A stretch of 64,000 nt of DNA from Gammaproteobacteria bacterium Milos-ODIII6 (GCA_029228645.1 JAPTHR010000012.1:40324-104323), one strand, 5' to 3'. Shown: positions 19,538 through 28,977, numbered from the stretch's first letter. The notes: generated from the letters alone by a model not told the origin. Made by a program: numbers and translations.

Positions 19538-21580
19538 TCAATCACCTTCGGGCAGTTTGAATCGGGACACCGTTGCCCGCAGTTGCTCGGCCAGGAGCGC
19601 CAGCGACTCGATCGACTGAGAAGTCTGACCGGTGCCCTCGGCCGTCTGATTGGTGATCTCCTGGATCACCTTCATGCTGTCGTTGATCGTCTTCGCGTCA
19701 TCTGACTGTTCGATAGCGTCCACCGCCACCGCCTCGATCTGTTCTGCAATCTGCTGCGAGACCTGCTCGATACGCTTGAGCGCCTCACCAGCGGCCTCCG
19801 CCCTTTCGGCTCCCGAGACCACTTCGGACGTGCTCGCCTCCATGGATATAACGGCCTCGTTGGTATCCGCTTGAATCGTGTTCACCAGCGCCTCTATCTG
19901 CTTGGTGGCATTGGTCGACCGTTCGGCCAGTCGCTGGACCTCGTCGGCCACCACCGCGAAGCCTCTGCCCTGTTCACCGGCCATGGCGGCCTGCATCGCG
20001 GCATTCAAGGCCAGGATGTTGGTCTGGTCGGCAATGTCCTCGATGAGTTCGACGATATTTCCGATCTCCTGGGAAGATTCACCCAGTCGCTTGATCCGTT
20101 TCGATGTCTCCTGGATCTGTTCGCGGATGTTTTTCATCCCCTCGATGGTGCCCTGCACGGTTTCGCCACCTTCGCGGGCGATGTCCAGGGACTCGCGCGC
20201 GACGGCGACCGAATGGCTGGCCTTGGTCGCCATTTCATCCATCGTGGAGGACATCTCGCGGACGATATCCGAGGCATTCACGATCTTCTCGCGCTGCCGA
20301 TCCGAGGCCTGCGAGAGATGCTTCGCGGTTGCGCGCGTTTCCTGGGTGGACGCCGAGACCTGGACCGAGGTTTCGTTGATGGTCGTCACCAGGCCGCGCA
20401 TTTCCTCGACCGCCTGATTGACCGAGTCGGCGATCGCGCCGGTGATGTCCTCGCTGACCGTGGCTTGGATCGTGAGGTCGCCGTCTCCGAGGGCCACCAT
20501 CTCGTTCAGCAGACGCCGGATTGCTTCCTGGTTACGCTGGTTGTGGGCCTCCGCGCGCGCCTCCCTGTCGCGCGAATCGCGCAACAGGATCAGGCCGAGG
20601 ACGACCAGCAGCATGGCCGAGATCACGCCCATGATGGTCACCACGTAGGGACCAACCGAAACCGGTCCAAGCTGGAAAGCACCGCCGGTTTCACGGTAGG
20701 CCTGGATCAGGTCCTGAGAGGCCCGATCGAGGCGCTCGGATGAAGGGGTGATCTCCTCGATCACCTCCAGAGCGGGCAGCAGCTTGGGCGTCTTGTCGAT
20801 GATCTCACCGACATGGTCCTGCAAGGTCACGAACAGCAGCGTGACTTCTTCGAGCTGTTTCAGTCCCTCCGGGTCGGTGATCGCCACGATACCGAGTTGC
20901 TTGTCGCCGTTGAGCATTCCCTGCAATACCCGCCCGAACTGATCCGCATCCTGGCTGAACTGGTCGATCGCCACCGCGGTCGATGTACCGCCCTGCAATA
21001 CCCGGTTCACGTTGTTTTGCATTCGCTGGGCGAGCATCAGCTGGCGCACTGCCAGGTAAATCTGACGGGGTGCGGAATCGCCCTTGATCAACTGGCCGGC
21101 AACCTGATCCGAAGCCCCCAGCACCGCGGGAATCAGTTCCTCTATGACGCCAATGAATTCCCGGACGGCGAGAACCTCCTCCCTGTTCAGCAGAATCTGG
21201 TCCGCATAGGCACGCAGTTCCAACCAGGCATTCTCTACCTTGCGCAGCTGCGCAAGCACGTTGTCGGGCGTCGCCGGCAGGCTGGAAGCGGGGTCCCCGT
21301 TCTTCAATTCTGCAAGCGTCTGCGAGAACCGGTCGCGACCGGCAAGCAGCCCATCGAAGGCATTGCTCTCGCCGCGCATCGCATCCAGTGACAGCTTGGC
21401 AACCTTCTGCGCCAACACCTGCTGTTCCGCGCTTCGGATGAGGTACTGCTCCTGATGATTGGTGGCCCGCTGGGACAGGATAAACATCACCACCGTTACG
21501 ATGATCGCCAACAAGGACGCTGCACCCATGACGGCGATGCTGTTGCGCCCCAACCCCTGCTGAGTGATATCCACTTTCAT
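19538..21580 (-). CDS. pilJ: Methyl-accepting chemotaxis protein PilJ
   Basis: A 680 aa inner-membrane receptor. A first membrane helix (about residues 17-37, [15 protein letters not shown]) and a second (about 312-332, [17 protein letters not shown]) flank a roughly 270-residue periplasmic region with PilJ-type helical repeats. HAMP and a long cytoplasmic coiled coil follow, with the signalling hairpin [39 protein letters not shown] core (positions about 520-560). It should feed ChpA through PilI. It is 48 bases before chpA; no CheR-type pilK lies between them, unlike in Pseudomonas. Confidence 0.93.
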   Translation of the reverse strand: MKVDITQQGLGRNSIAVMGAASLLAIIVTVVMFILSQRATNHQEQYLIRSAEQQVLAQKVAKLSLDAMRGESNAFDGLLAGRDRFSQTLAELKNGDPASSLPATPDNVLAQLRKVENAWLELRAYADQILLNREEVLAVREFIGVIEELIPAVLGASDQVAGQLIKGDSAPRQIYLAVRQLMLAQRMQNNVNRVLQGGTSTAVAIDQFSQDADQFGRVLQGMLNGDKQLGIVAITDPEGLKQLEEVTLLFVTLQDHVGEIIDKTPKLLPALEVIEEITPSSERLDRASQDLIQAYRETGGAFQLGPVSVGPYVVTIMGVISAMLLVVLGLILLRDSRDREARAEAHNQRNQEAIRRLLNEMVALGDGDLTIQATVSEDITGAIADSVNQAVEEMRGLVTTINETSVQVSASTQETRATAKHLSQASDRQREKIVNASDIVREMSSTMDEMATKASHSVAVARESLDIAREGGETVQGTIEGMKNIREQIQETSKRIKRLGESSQEIGNIVELIEDIADQTNILALNAAMQAAMAGEQGRGFAVVADEVQRLAERSTNATKQIEALVNTIQADTNEAVISMEASTSEVVSGAERAEAAGEALKRIEQVSQQIAEQIEAVAVDAIEQSDDAKTINDSMKVIQEITNQTAEGTGQTSQSIESLALLAEQLRATVSRFKLPEGD

Positions 21581-21705
21581 TCAATCTCCCACGGAATTCC
21601 CCAGATCAACGAACGGGGTTTTCAAGAACTCTAGTCGTCATTTGCAGCTCGAAGCCCGCACCGGGCACTCTCGAGCGGGTGATTCCGAGTGTGGCCGGCA
21701 TGCAT

Positions 21706-22266
21706 TCAGGCCGTCGCGGAACGGAATTCAGGGTCTGCACTCAAACCCGACATACTGAAAACCGGCCATACCTCATCATCGATGGAAAAGGCCTCGTAAA
21801 CGTATCGCCCCAGCGCACCTTCCATGCGCGCATGCTGCAAGCGCCGAGCGAGGTCAAAATGCTTGACGCCCTGCACCGAGGGCACGAGCAAGCCACACAC
21901 CAGGCCACGCATGCGGATGACCAACATGCGCGCCGATTTGCCTCGAATCACTGCCTTGGCCCCGAAATACTGTTGTATATCGATGACCGGCAAAAGTTCG
22001 CCACGCACGTTTGCGAGGCCCTTCATCCACTCCCTGGAACCCGGCACTCGCGTGATCTGGCCGGGGTAAGCGGTCATCTCGCGAATCTCGGTCATCGAAC
22101 TGACCAGGCGCACCCCCGCTATGCTGAAAGCGAGACCGTCCCAGATGGCCTGCCCCGCTTGCGAGCGCGGCAGGCGCTGCCTGCTTTCGCGCGCCTGTTC
22201 GGCAATCCGGGCCAGCATGGCCAGCAGTTCAGACGGTTCCGGCGTTGCAGCAGATGAATCGTTCAT
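21706..22266 (-). CDS. pilI: CheW-family adaptor PilI
   Basis: A 186 aa CheW-domain protein coupling PilJ to ChpA. The N-terminus (residues 1-40) is an extra helix-rich segment; then FSIAGVRLVSSMTEIREM and VRGELLPVIDIQQYFG match CheW core strands. Downstream of pilH by 9 bases and 125 bases before pilJ. Order and length match PilI of the Pil-Chp system. Confidence 0.88.
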   Translation of the reverse strand: MNDSSAATPEPSELLAMLARIAEQARESRQRLPRSQAGQAIWDGLAFSIAGVRLVSSMTEIREMTAYPGQITRVPGSREWMKGLANVRGELLPVIDIQQYFGAKAVIRGKSARMLVIRMRGLVCGLLVPSVQGVKHFDLARRLQHARMEGALGRYVYEAFSIDDEVWPVFSMSGLSADPEFRSATA

Positions 22267-22275
22267 GGTCCTTTT

Positions 22276-22638
22276 TCAGTTCAGAATCCCTTCGAGCACG
22301 CCGATCAATTCCGGCGCGGACACCGGTTTGACCAGGTAAGCCGTGGCACCCTGAAGCATGGCCCACTCGCGGTCCGTGTCCTGGTCCTTGGTGGTGATCA
22401 TCACCACTGGAATGTTCTTGGTTACCGGGTCGCGGCTCATCTTGCGGGTCGCCTGGAACCCATTCAGTCCCGGCATCACGACGTCCATCAGGATCAGGTC
22501 GGGCCTTTCACTCTTGGCGACACTGACCCCCTCCGCGCCGTTCTCGGCCGTGATGGTCTGATAGCCCGCCGATTCCAGATAGCCTGTGATGACGTGGAGT
22601 TCCGTCAGGGAGTCGTCCACCACGAGGATCTTGTGCAT
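22276..22638 (-). CDS. pilH: Response regulator PilH
   Basis: A single-domain 120 aa CheY-like receiver. VVDDS (residues 5-9) supplies the acidic pocket, LILMDVVMPGLNG (about 48-60) the phosphoacceptor Asp, MITTKD the conserved Thr, and YLVKPV the Lys. It lies 4 bases after pilG. In Pseudomonas PilH acts on pilus retraction or as a phosphate sink; the same role is inferred. Confidence 0.9.
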   Translation of the reverse strand: MHKILVVDDSLTELHVITGYLESAGYQTITAENGAEGVSVAKSERPDLILMDVVMPGLNGFQATRKMSRDPVTKNIPVVMITTKDQDTDREWAMLQGATAYLVKPVSAPELIGVLEGILN

Positions 22639-22642
22639 CTAT

Positions 22643-23047
22643 TCAGGCCGCCTTGTCCGCGAATCGCTTCAGGGCATCCAACAGCTCGTCCCGGGAAAAA
22701 GGCTTGGTCAGATACTGATCGGAACCGACCAGGCGGCCACGCGCGCGGTCGAAGAGCCCGTCCTTGCTCGACAGCATGATCACCGGAATTCCGCGGAAGG
22801 TTTCGTTGTGCTTGATGAGGGCGCAGGTCTGGTAGCCATCCAGACGCGGCATCATGATGTCGATGAAGATCACGTCGGGGTGGTTGTCGGCGATCAGGGA
22901 CAGGGCCTCGAAACCATCCGTTGCCGTGACAACCTCGCAGCCAGCTTTTTTCAGCAGCGTTTCCGCGGTGCGGCGGATCGTCTTGCTGTCATCAACCACC
23001 ATCACTTTCAGACCCTGCAAAGCATCATCTCCCGCCGTGTCTGTCAT
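22643..23047 (-). CDS. pilG: Response regulator PilG
   Basis: A 134 aa single receiver domain. MVVDDSKTIRR (about residues 15-25), VIFIDIMMPRLDGYQ with the phosphoacceptor Asp (about 62), LSSKDGLFD and YLTKPFS are all as in PilG. The ATG at 23047 is used because the receiver begins just after it; the frame stays open to 23254 but that extension overlaps the rhodanese gene. PilG of Pseudomonas is the output regulator promoting pilus extension and cAMP synthesis. Confidence 0.92.
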   Translation of the reverse strand: MTDTAGDDALQGLKVMVVDDSKTIRRTAETLLKKAGCEVVTATDGFEALSLIADNHPDVIFIDIMMPRLDGYQTCALIKHNETFRGIPVIMLSSKDGLFDRARGRLVGSDQYLTKPFSRDELLDALKRFADKAA

Positions 23048-23070
23048 CACTCCAGGCCTCCGTTCAGTTA

Positions 23071-23805
23071 TCACTTTTCCGGCACTACCGTGGTCAGGCC
23101 CCACAGCTGCCACATCTGCATGCCGCCCCGGTAATACAGTATCTTGTCCTTGGGATACCCCGCCGCCAGCAGGCCGCGAATCGCGCGTGGCGACTGCCCG
23201 CATTCCGGTCCGTTGCACCACAGCACCAGCTTGAGCGCCTTGCTGAAATCCCAATCCTCGGTGAGGTTCGGATCGTCATGCCAACCCCAGTCGCGCAGAA
23301 GCTTTTCCATCACGCCCGCGCCCTCGGCTCTCTCCACCCCACCGAAGCGCTGCAGCAGCGCCACCATCTCCGGATCATCCATGGGTCGGGACAGCTGGCT
23401 GAAGGGGATGTTGACCGATCCCGGGATCGTGCCCTTGCTGTACCAGGACGGGGTGCGCGCATCGATCAACAGGCCGCTTCCGTCGCGCAGATCACGCTCG
23501 AGAAACTCGAACAGTTCCACCTCCCCGATCGCGGCGATGCCCGGCGCGGGCGAGATCGGTTGCAGGCAAAACGGCGGGCATTTGCGCACCGTCTTGGCGA
23601 AATAGCCGCGCAGCTGGTAGTCGGGATCCTGTACCCGTTGGACCTTGATCGATTGCCCTTCATGCACCACGTGCACATAGGGCTTGTCCGCGGTCAGCGG
23701 GAAAAAGTCCTGGCTGAGCTTGAGTTCGTCCGCGGATCCTGCCCCGCTGAAACACACGATAAGCAGTAAAAAAGCCGCAAAAACGCGATGAGAACTACTG
23801 ACCAC
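23071..23805 (-). CDS. Exported rhodanese-domain protein
   Basis: A 244 aa protein with a clear signal peptide (FAAFLLLIVCFSGAGSA, cleavage near residue 25) followed by an unassigned about 80-residue domain and a C-terminal rhodanese domain. LLIDARTPSWYSKGTIPGSVNIPF is the rhodanese N-terminal signature, and the active loop reads CNGPECGQSPR, where the second Cys fits C-x4-R. The GTG at 23805 is chosen because AGGAG lies 7 bases before it; a TTG at 23832 is possible. It sits 23 bases before pilG in the same direction. Periplasmic sulfur transfer or a thiol role is plausible; the link to pili is unknown. Confidence 0.8.
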   Translation of the reverse strand: MVSSSHRVFAAFLLLIVCFSGAGSADELKLSQDFFPLTADKPYVHVVHEGQSIKVQRVQDPDYQLRGYFAKTVRKCPPFCLQPISPAPGIAAIGEVELFEFLERDLRDGSGLLIDARTPSWYSKGTIPGSVNIPFSQLSRPMDDPEMVALLQRFGGVERAEGAGVMEKLLRDWGWHDDPNLTEDWDFSKALKLVLWCNGPECGQSPRAIRGLLAAGYPKDKILYYRGGMQMWQLWGLTTVVPEK

Positions 23806-23855
23806 TGATGCACTCCTGGCTTGCCGCCGCAAAACCGGCCAACTCGACTCCCCTG

Positions 23856-24308
23856 TTAACGTTGCAGCAGACGATTGATAATCTTCTTTCTGATTTCAGA
23901 CATATCGGCCCCTTGCCGATATTCTTCAAAGACTTCCTGACGGCTCCGCTCCGGCAGCTGTTCATAGAACCGAAAAGAACCAAGGTAACGACGTTCCAGT
24001 TGGCGTTCGAAGGCCTCCCGCGAGGCACCTTCCGGCGTACCGCCGCCAGCTCTCGCCCCCACCGCTGGCGATTCCTCGCTCGCGGTTGTCGCATCCAGGC
24101 CGGAAACGGCCTGCTCCCGGACCTTCTCCACCTCGGCGGCCAACTCGTTGAGGTAGGCGTCTTCCGCGGATCGAACCGGCGTGGCAAGGAACCCGAACAG
24201 GGCAAGAATGAGGATGGCATGCTGAGGGGGCGACAACCGCCAGGGGTTCCGGCCCACCCTGATGGCGACGACCAGACCACTGACTGGTGAGGACAATCCC
24301 AACCGCAT
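23856..24308 (-). CDS. Hypothetical exported/anchored protein with helical C-terminus
   Basis: A 150 aa protein I do not recognise by name. After an N-terminal stretch of about 25 residues there is a hydrophobic segment (AILILALFGFLATPVRSA, cleavage after SA likely), then a charged region starting EDAYLNELAAEVEKV, a low-complexity Ala/Gly/Ser linker, and a helical C-terminus (RQLERRYLGSFRFYEQLPERSRQEVFEEY) ending in a basic tail. ATG 24308 is supported by GGGAG upstream; the frame runs open to 24428. It precedes the rhodanese-pil genes by 50 bases and may share their transcript. Confidence 0.65.
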   Translation of the reverse strand: MRLGLSSPVSGLVVAIRVGRNPWRLSPPQHAILILALFGFLATPVRSAEDAYLNELAAEVEKVREQAVSGLDATTASEESPAVGARAGGGTPEGASREAFERQLERRYLGSFRFYEQLPERSRQEVFEEYRQGADMSEIRKKIINRLLQR

Positions 24309-24519
24309 GCTTTCTCCCGGAATGAGGTGGAATCGGGCGGCGTTGTCGTCACGCCTTACCCTGCCCCCTGTTTCAAGGGAGGTTAGCGACGATAGCAGCC
24401 CGAACTTTAGGTCGCAAGGCAGCTCCACCCGGACACGGGGCCCTTACTCGGGACGCTCGACCGCATGCCAGCTGGTAACATGCGCGGCCTGAGATCCGTT
24501 GTCGCGAGACCCATCGCCC

Positions 24520-25470
24520 ATGCCGCACTCACTTCTGGTCATCATGGACCCAATCGCAGGGATAAAGATCCACAAGGACAGCACCTTCGCCATGCTGCTG
24601 GCGGCGCAGGAACGGGACTGGCAGCTGCACTATGCAGAGATTGGCAAGCTCTCGCAGAGAGATGGGAAAAGCCTCGCCGAGTGCCGATCGCTGCAGGTCA
24701 GCGACAATCCGGACGCCTGGTTCACTCTGGGAGAGCCCGAGACGCTGCGCATGGATGACTTCGACGTCATCCTGATGCGCAAGGACCCGCCCTTCGACAT
24801 GGATTACATCTTCGCCACCTATTTATTGGATCAGCCTTTTCGCGCGGGCGCCCTGGTGGTCAACCGACCCGACGCACTCCGCAACGCGAACGAAAAACTG
24901 TCGTCCACCCTCTTCCCCGAGTATTGCCCCCCGGTACTGGTGAGCTGCGACGCTCGACAACTGCTGGAATTCATCGGGGAGCAGGGAGACGTCATTCTCA
25001 AACCGCTGGATGGTATGGGTGGCGCTTCGATCTTTCGGGTCACGCCGCAAGACCCGAATCGCAATGTGATCATCGAGTCCCTGACGCGGCACGGGAAACG
25101 CCAGATCATGGCGCAACGCTTTATCCCGGAGATTCAACAGGGCGACAAACGCATTCTGGTGATCGATGGCAAGCCGGTCCCCTATGCCCTCGCGCGCATC
25201 CCCGGCGAAGGCGAGACACGTGGCAATCTCGCGGTCGGCGGCGAGGGTGTCGGGGTAGCCCTCAGCCCGCGCGACTTCGAAATCGTCGCCGGCCTCGAGT
25301 CCTGGTTGCGCGAAAACGGTATATGGTTTGCGGGGCTGGACGTAATCGGGGATTATCTGACCGAAGTCAACATCACAAGCCCCACCTGCATCCGCGAACT
25401 CGATCGGATCTATGCCCTCAATATCGCCGGCGATCTGATCGATCGACTCGCGCAGGAACTTGCCGCATGA
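24520..25470 (+). CDS. gshB: Glutathione synthetase
   Basis: ATP-grasp ligase joining gamma-glutamylcysteine and glycine. The 316 aa protein aligns over its length with E. coli GshB: MDPIAGIKIHKDSTFAML at the N-terminus, VILMRKDPPFD, ILKPLDGMGGASIFRV (ATP loop, about 160-175), LARIPGEGETRGNLA and the metal-binding NITSPTCIRE near the end. The ATG at 24520 is preferred to an upstream TTG. The stop overlaps the next start by four bases. Confidence 0.97.
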   Translation: MPHSLLVIMDPIAGIKIHKDSTFAMLLAAQERDWQLHYAEIGKLSQRDGKSLAECRSLQVSDNPDAWFTLGEPETLRMDDFDVILMRKDPPFDMDYIFATYLLDQPFRAGALVVNRPDALRNANEKLSSTLFPEYCPPVLVSCDARQLLEFIGEQGDVILKPLDGMGGASIFRVTPQDPNRNVIIESLTRHGKRQIMAQRFIPEIQQGDKRILVIDGKPVPYALARIPGEGETRGNLAVGGEGVGVALSPRDFEIVAGLESWLRENGIWFAGLDVIGDYLTEVNITSPTCIRELDRIYALNIAGDLIDRLAQELAA

Positions 25471-26528
25471 GCCTACTTTCCCAACCGCGTTCACGTTTCG
25501 TCGCGCTCCTGATCGCGCTGCTCCTGACCGTGCTCGTCGTCGGCTGCTCGCGCAGTCTGCCCTCGCAATATTTCCGGATGCTGTCGTTCGGCACCATCAT
25601 GGAACTGGAGATCATCGGGGTCGACCAGAAGACCGCGCAAAAGGCCTATCAGGCACTGCAGAAGGACTTCGACCTGATGCACGCGGCCTGGCATGCCTGG
25701 GAACCTGGACCGGTCGGGCGTATCAACGAGCACTTCGCCAGGCAGGAGTCGCTGGTTGCGCCGCCTTCCGTGTTGCCCCTGCTGCGAATATCGCAGGATC
25801 TTGCACAGCAAAGTGATTACCTTTTCGACCCGGGCATCGGCAAACTGGTCGAGCTCTGGGGCTTCCACTCCAGCGAGCTGAAACCGCACGCGCCGCCGGA
25901 ACAGGCAGACATTGACGAGATCCTCGAGCATCACCCGAGCATCCGAAACGTCAAGCTCGATGGAATACACCTCTCCAGCGACAACCCCTTTGTGAAACTG
26001 GATTTCGGCGCCATTGGCAAGGGTTACGGTGTCGATCTGGCGATCGAACGGCTCAAGTCCATGGGGATCTCGAGTGCCATCATTAATGCCGGAGGCGACC
26101 TGCGCGCGATCGGTTCACGCGCCGGTAACCCGTGGCGCATTGCGATCCGTGATCCGGATGGCGGCGGCATCTTCGCCCTGCTGTCGGTCACCGGGGACGA
26201 GTCTGTCTTCACCTCCGGCAACTACGAGCGCAATTTCAGCTGGAACGGCCGGCTCTACCATCACATCCTGGATCCCCGTACCGGACACCCCGTCGAAGAG
26301 ACCGCTTCTGTGACCGTGATTCACTCGGATGCGGCCACCGCCGACGCCAGCGCCACGGCCCTTTTCGTGGCCGGTCCCGAGAACTGGCACCGCATCGCCA
26401 AGCAGATGGGAATAAAATATGTGCTCCTGATCGACAGCGAGGGCACCACCCATATGAACCCCGCCATGTACGAGCGCATCAAGCTGCAGAAATCGCCGGT
26501 CAACCTCGTTATCAGCGACCCCCTTTGA
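25467..26528 (+). CDS. apbE: FAD:protein FMN transferase lipoprotein (ApbE)
   Basis: A 353 aa exported lipoprotein that attaches FMN covalently to threonines of membrane redox proteins such as Nqr/Rnf subunits. The signal peptide ends in the lipobox LVVGC (Cys about 28). ApbE motifs are intact: KLDFGAIGKGYGVD (about 177-190), INAGGDLRAIG, TSGNYER and HHILDPRTGHPV (metal site). ATG overlaps the gshB stop (ATGA). The frame stays open far upstream inside gshB, but that is a shadow. Its place between gshB and tonB differs from the Pseudomonas order. Confidence 0.93.
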   Translation: MSLLSQPRSRFVALLIALLLTVLVVGCSRSLPSQYFRMLSFGTIMELEIIGVDQKTAQKAYQALQKDFDLMHAAWHAWEPGPVGRINEHFARQESLVAPPSVLPLLRISQDLAQQSDYLFDPGIGKLVELWGFHSSELKPHAPPEQADIDEILEHHPSIRNVKLDGIHLSSDNPFVKLDFGAIGKGYGVDLAIERLKSMGISSAIINAGGDLRAIGSRAGNPWRIAIRDPDGGGIFALLSVTGDESVFTSGNYERNFSWNGRLYHHILDPRTGHPVEETASVTVIHSDAATADASATALFVAGPENWHRIAKQMGIKYVLLIDSEGTTHMNPAMYERIKLQKSPVNLVISDPL

Positions 26529-26536
26529 CAGGAACC

Positions 26537-27433
26537 GTGCATCCACCCAATCTCTCACTGGGCGACAACCTCAAGGACCCGCTGGGCTTCGCTCTTCTGG
26601 CCGCGGTACTCCTGCATGCCTTCGTGATTCTCGGTATCAGCTTCGACATCCAGCGCAGCAATCCGCCCGCCCCGGAGCGCACACTCGACATAACCCTGGT
26701 GAAACCCAAGGAAAAACCGCCTGAACCGAAAAAGCCCGACTTTCTGGCGGTCGCCTCCCAGGAGGGAGGTGGAGAGCAGATCCGCAAAACCCGCCCCAGC
26801 AGCCCCCTGGGCAATCCGCAAACGCTCCGGACCGAAGAGACACCGGCGCCGCCCCTGACCCGCTCAGCCGCACCCGCGCCGGCAAAACCCCGGCCGCAGG
26901 CGCGCGTGATCACAACCCCTAAGGCGCCCCGCAAGACGGTCGTACGCGAGCCCAAGCCGAAGGTCGAACCCAGCCCGCGCCCCAAGGTGGCGCAACTGCT
27001 CGCCAGCACCCAGCGGGAGATCGACCGCCTGACCGCGGAACTGGACCGCCGCACCCAGGCCGCTTCGCAACAGAAGCGCCGCAAGACCATCAATGCCAGC
27101 ACCCAGGAATACAAGTACGCGGCCTACCTGGAGTCCTGGCGCAAGAAGGTGGAGAGAATCGGCAACCTGAATTATCCGGACGAGGCCAAGCGCAAAAAGC
27201 TGTTCGGCGCCCTCATACTGCATGTCGCGGTGCGCAACGACGGCAGCATCGAACAGATCCGCTTGTTGCGCTCTTCCGGGCACAAGGTGCTGGATGACGC
27301 GGCGATCCGCATTGTCCGCCTGTCGGCGCCTTTTGCATCCTTCCCGCCCGAGATTGTCAAAGAGGTGGATGTGCTGGACATCACCCGCACCTGGCAGTTC
27401 CGCAGTGGCAACCAGCTGTTTTCCAGCCGCTGA
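26537..27433 (+). CDS. TonB-family energy transducer (TonB3-like)
   Basis: A 298 aa inner-membrane protein. A single N-terminal membrane helix (GFALLAAVLLHAFVILGISF, about residues 17-36) is followed by a Pro/Lys-rich spacer (about 55-145), a short helical region, and a C-terminal TonB domain (ALILHVAVRNDGSIEQIRLLRSSGHKVLDDAAIRIVRLS). The GTG at 26537 follows AGGA and is preferred to TTG at 26525. In Pseudomonas the gene at this place, tonB3, is needed for normal twitching; the shared context with pil genes supports an orthologue, which is inference. Confidence 0.85.
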   Translation: MHPPNLSLGDNLKDPLGFALLAAVLLHAFVILGISFDIQRSNPPAPERTLDITLVKPKEKPPEPKKPDFLAVASQEGGGEQIRKTRPSSPLGNPQTLRTEETPAPPLTRSAAPAPAKPRPQARVITTPKAPRKTVVREPKPKVEPSPRPKVAQLLASTQREIDRLTAELDRRTQAASQQKRRKTINASTQEYKYAAYLESWRKKVERIGNLNYPDEAKRKKLFGALILHVAVRNDGSIEQIRLLRSSGHKVLDDAAIRIVRLSAPFASFPPEIVKEVDVLDITRTWQFRSGNQLFSSR

Positions 27434-27482
27434 GCAGGCACCCAGGCTTGTTACCCGGTAGCTGCGGCCGCATACTTTCCGC

Positions 27483-28040
27483 ATGGAAAACACCAGCCTG
27501 ACAAACCACCTGCTGATCGCGATGCCCAATCTTCGCGACCCGAACTTCGAGCACACGGTCACCTTCATCTGCGAGCACAACGATAACGGCGCGATGGGCA
27601 TCGTTATCAACCGCCCGGTCGATATCGATATCCGGGAGGTTTTCGAACAGATGAAGATCCCGGTCGAGGCCGAAGTAGGCAAGGTGCCGATCTTTCTCGG
27701 CGGCCCGGTAGAGGAACAACGTGGCTTCGTCCTGCATACCGGGGACGGGAAATGGGATTCCAGCCTGCAAGTCAACCAGCAGCTGAGTGTCACCACATCG
27801 CGAGACATCCTGGAGGCAATGGCGCGCGGCACAGGTCCTGAACGAGCACTGATCGCCCTCGGTTATGCCGGCTGGGGCGGTGGCCAACTCGAGCAGGAGA
27901 TGCTGGAGAATGCCTGGCTGAGCGCCCCCGCCGAGCAATCCATTCTGTTCGAACTGGCGCCCGCCAAGCGCTGGGAAGCGGCTGCCCGCCTGCTGGGCAT
28001 CGATCTCAACACCCTCAGCACCGAGACCGGTCACGCCTGA
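27483..28040 (+). CDS. yqgE: YqgE/AlgH family protein
   Basis: A 185 aa cytoplasmic protein of the AlgH/DUF179 family. LTNHLLIAMPNLRDPNFEHTVTFICEHNDNGAMGIVINRP at the N-terminus is the family hallmark, followed by FLGGPVEEQRGFVLH and LIALGYAGWGGGQLEQE. Molecular function is not settled in any species. It overlaps ruvX by one base (TGATG), the usual arrangement. Confidence 0.95.
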   Translation: MENTSLTNHLLIAMPNLRDPNFEHTVTFICEHNDNGAMGIVINRPVDIDIREVFEQMKIPVEAEVGKVPIFLGGPVEEQRGFVLHTGDGKWDSSLQVNQQLSVTTSRDILEAMARGTGPERALIALGYAGWGGGQLEQEMLENAWLSAPAEQSILFELAPAKRWEAAARLLGIDLNTLSTETGHA

Positions 28041-28441
28041 TGCCGACGCTGTTGGGATTCGACTACGGCAGCCACAAGATCGGGGTGGCCGTGGGCCAGA
28101 CCCTGACCCACAGCGCCAACCCGGTCACGACCCTCGGCAACCCGCGCGGCAAACCGGACTGGGACCGGATCGGCGGGCTGATCGGCGAATGGCAACCGGA
28201 CGCGCTGGTGGTCGGACACCCCTTTGAAATGACCGATCGCGAGGCCAGCAATGCCGAACCCGCGAAACGGTTCGCGCGCCAGCTCGCCGGACGTTACCAT
28301 CTGCCGGTGCACATGGCCGACGAGCGCCTGACCACGCGCGAGGCCTGGATGGAGCTGGGGCCGGAAGCCCAGCGCGACCCTACGCGCGTCGATGCCTACG
28401 CGGCAAAACTCATTCTGGAGACCTGGCTGAGAAGCGAATGA
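28040..28441 (+). CDS. ruvX: Holliday junction resolvase-like / pre-16S rRNA nuclease (YqgF)
   Basis: A 133 aa RNase H-fold nuclease that matures the 16S rRNA 5' end. The catalytic Asp is in LLGFDYGSHKIGVAVG, the Glu region in DERLTTREA, and the last Asp in RVDAYAAKLIL. Normal length. It overlaps both neighbours (one base with yqgE, four with pyrR), so the set is co-translated. Confidence 0.95.
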   Translation: MPTLLGFDYGSHKIGVAVGQTLTHSANPVTTLGNPRGKPDWDRIGGLIGEWQPDALVVGHPFEMTDREASNAEPAKRFARQLAGRYHLPVHMADERLTTREAWMELGPEAQRDPTRVDAYAAKLILETWLRSE

Positions 28442-28977
28442 CCGAACTTCGGACCTTCATGCAGCACGACGCCATCGTCGACCTGATCGGCGGCATGTGC
28501 CACGTCATCAAGAAGCGCCTGCACGAGCGGCACATCCACGACCCGGCGGTCATCGGCATTCATACCGGGGGCGGCTGGATAGCCGGGCATGTGCATGCGA
28601 ACCTTGGCTGCAAGGACCCCTTGGGCCTGCTCGACATCAGCTTTTATCGTGACGACTTCACGCGCATAGGCGTGAACCCGCAGGTCCGGCCCTCGCGCAT
28701 CGAATTCGAGGTCGAAGGACGCGACATCGTGCTGGTGGACGATGTCATCCAGAGCGGCCGCACGATCCGCGCCGCGATGAACGAGATTTTCGATTTCGGC
28801 CGACCCGCTTCGATTACCCTGGTCTGCCTGATCGAGCGTGGTGGACGCCAGCTGCCGATCCAGCCGGACGTGGCCGGTCTGCGCCCGCCGCTGCGAACCG
28901 ACGAGCACATCCGCCTCAACGGTCCGGAGCCACTCAGCCTCGAGATCAGCCGCAGCCGCCAACCGCGCGGCACCTGA
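28438..28977 (+). CDS. pyrR: Bifunctional PyrR: pyr regulator / uracil phosphoribosyltransferase
   Basis: A 179 aa type I phosphoribosyltransferase. The PRPP motif VLVDDVIQSGRTIRAA lies near residues 98-113, and DISFYRDDF near 61-69. In Gram-positives PyrR attenuates pyr mRNA; in gammaproteobacteria it is found just before pyrB and its regulatory role is less certain. I see no clear PyrR-type anti-antiterminator in the 102-base gap before pyrB. Confidence 0.93.
   Translation: MTELRTFMQHDAIVDLIGGMCHVIKKRLHERHIHDPAVIGIHTGGGWIAGHVHANLGCKDPLGLLDISFYRDDFTRIGVNPQVRPSRIEFEVEGRDIVLVDDVIQSGRTIRAAMNEIFDFGRPASITLVCLIERGGRQLPIQPDVAGLRPPLRTDEHIRLNGPEPLSLEISRSRQPRGT

Noticed and set aside
24924..25466. 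Long N-terminal extension of apbE inside gshB
   Set aside because: The Arg-rich reading is out-of-frame gshB; the lipoprotein signal peptide begins at the ATG overlapping the gshB stop.
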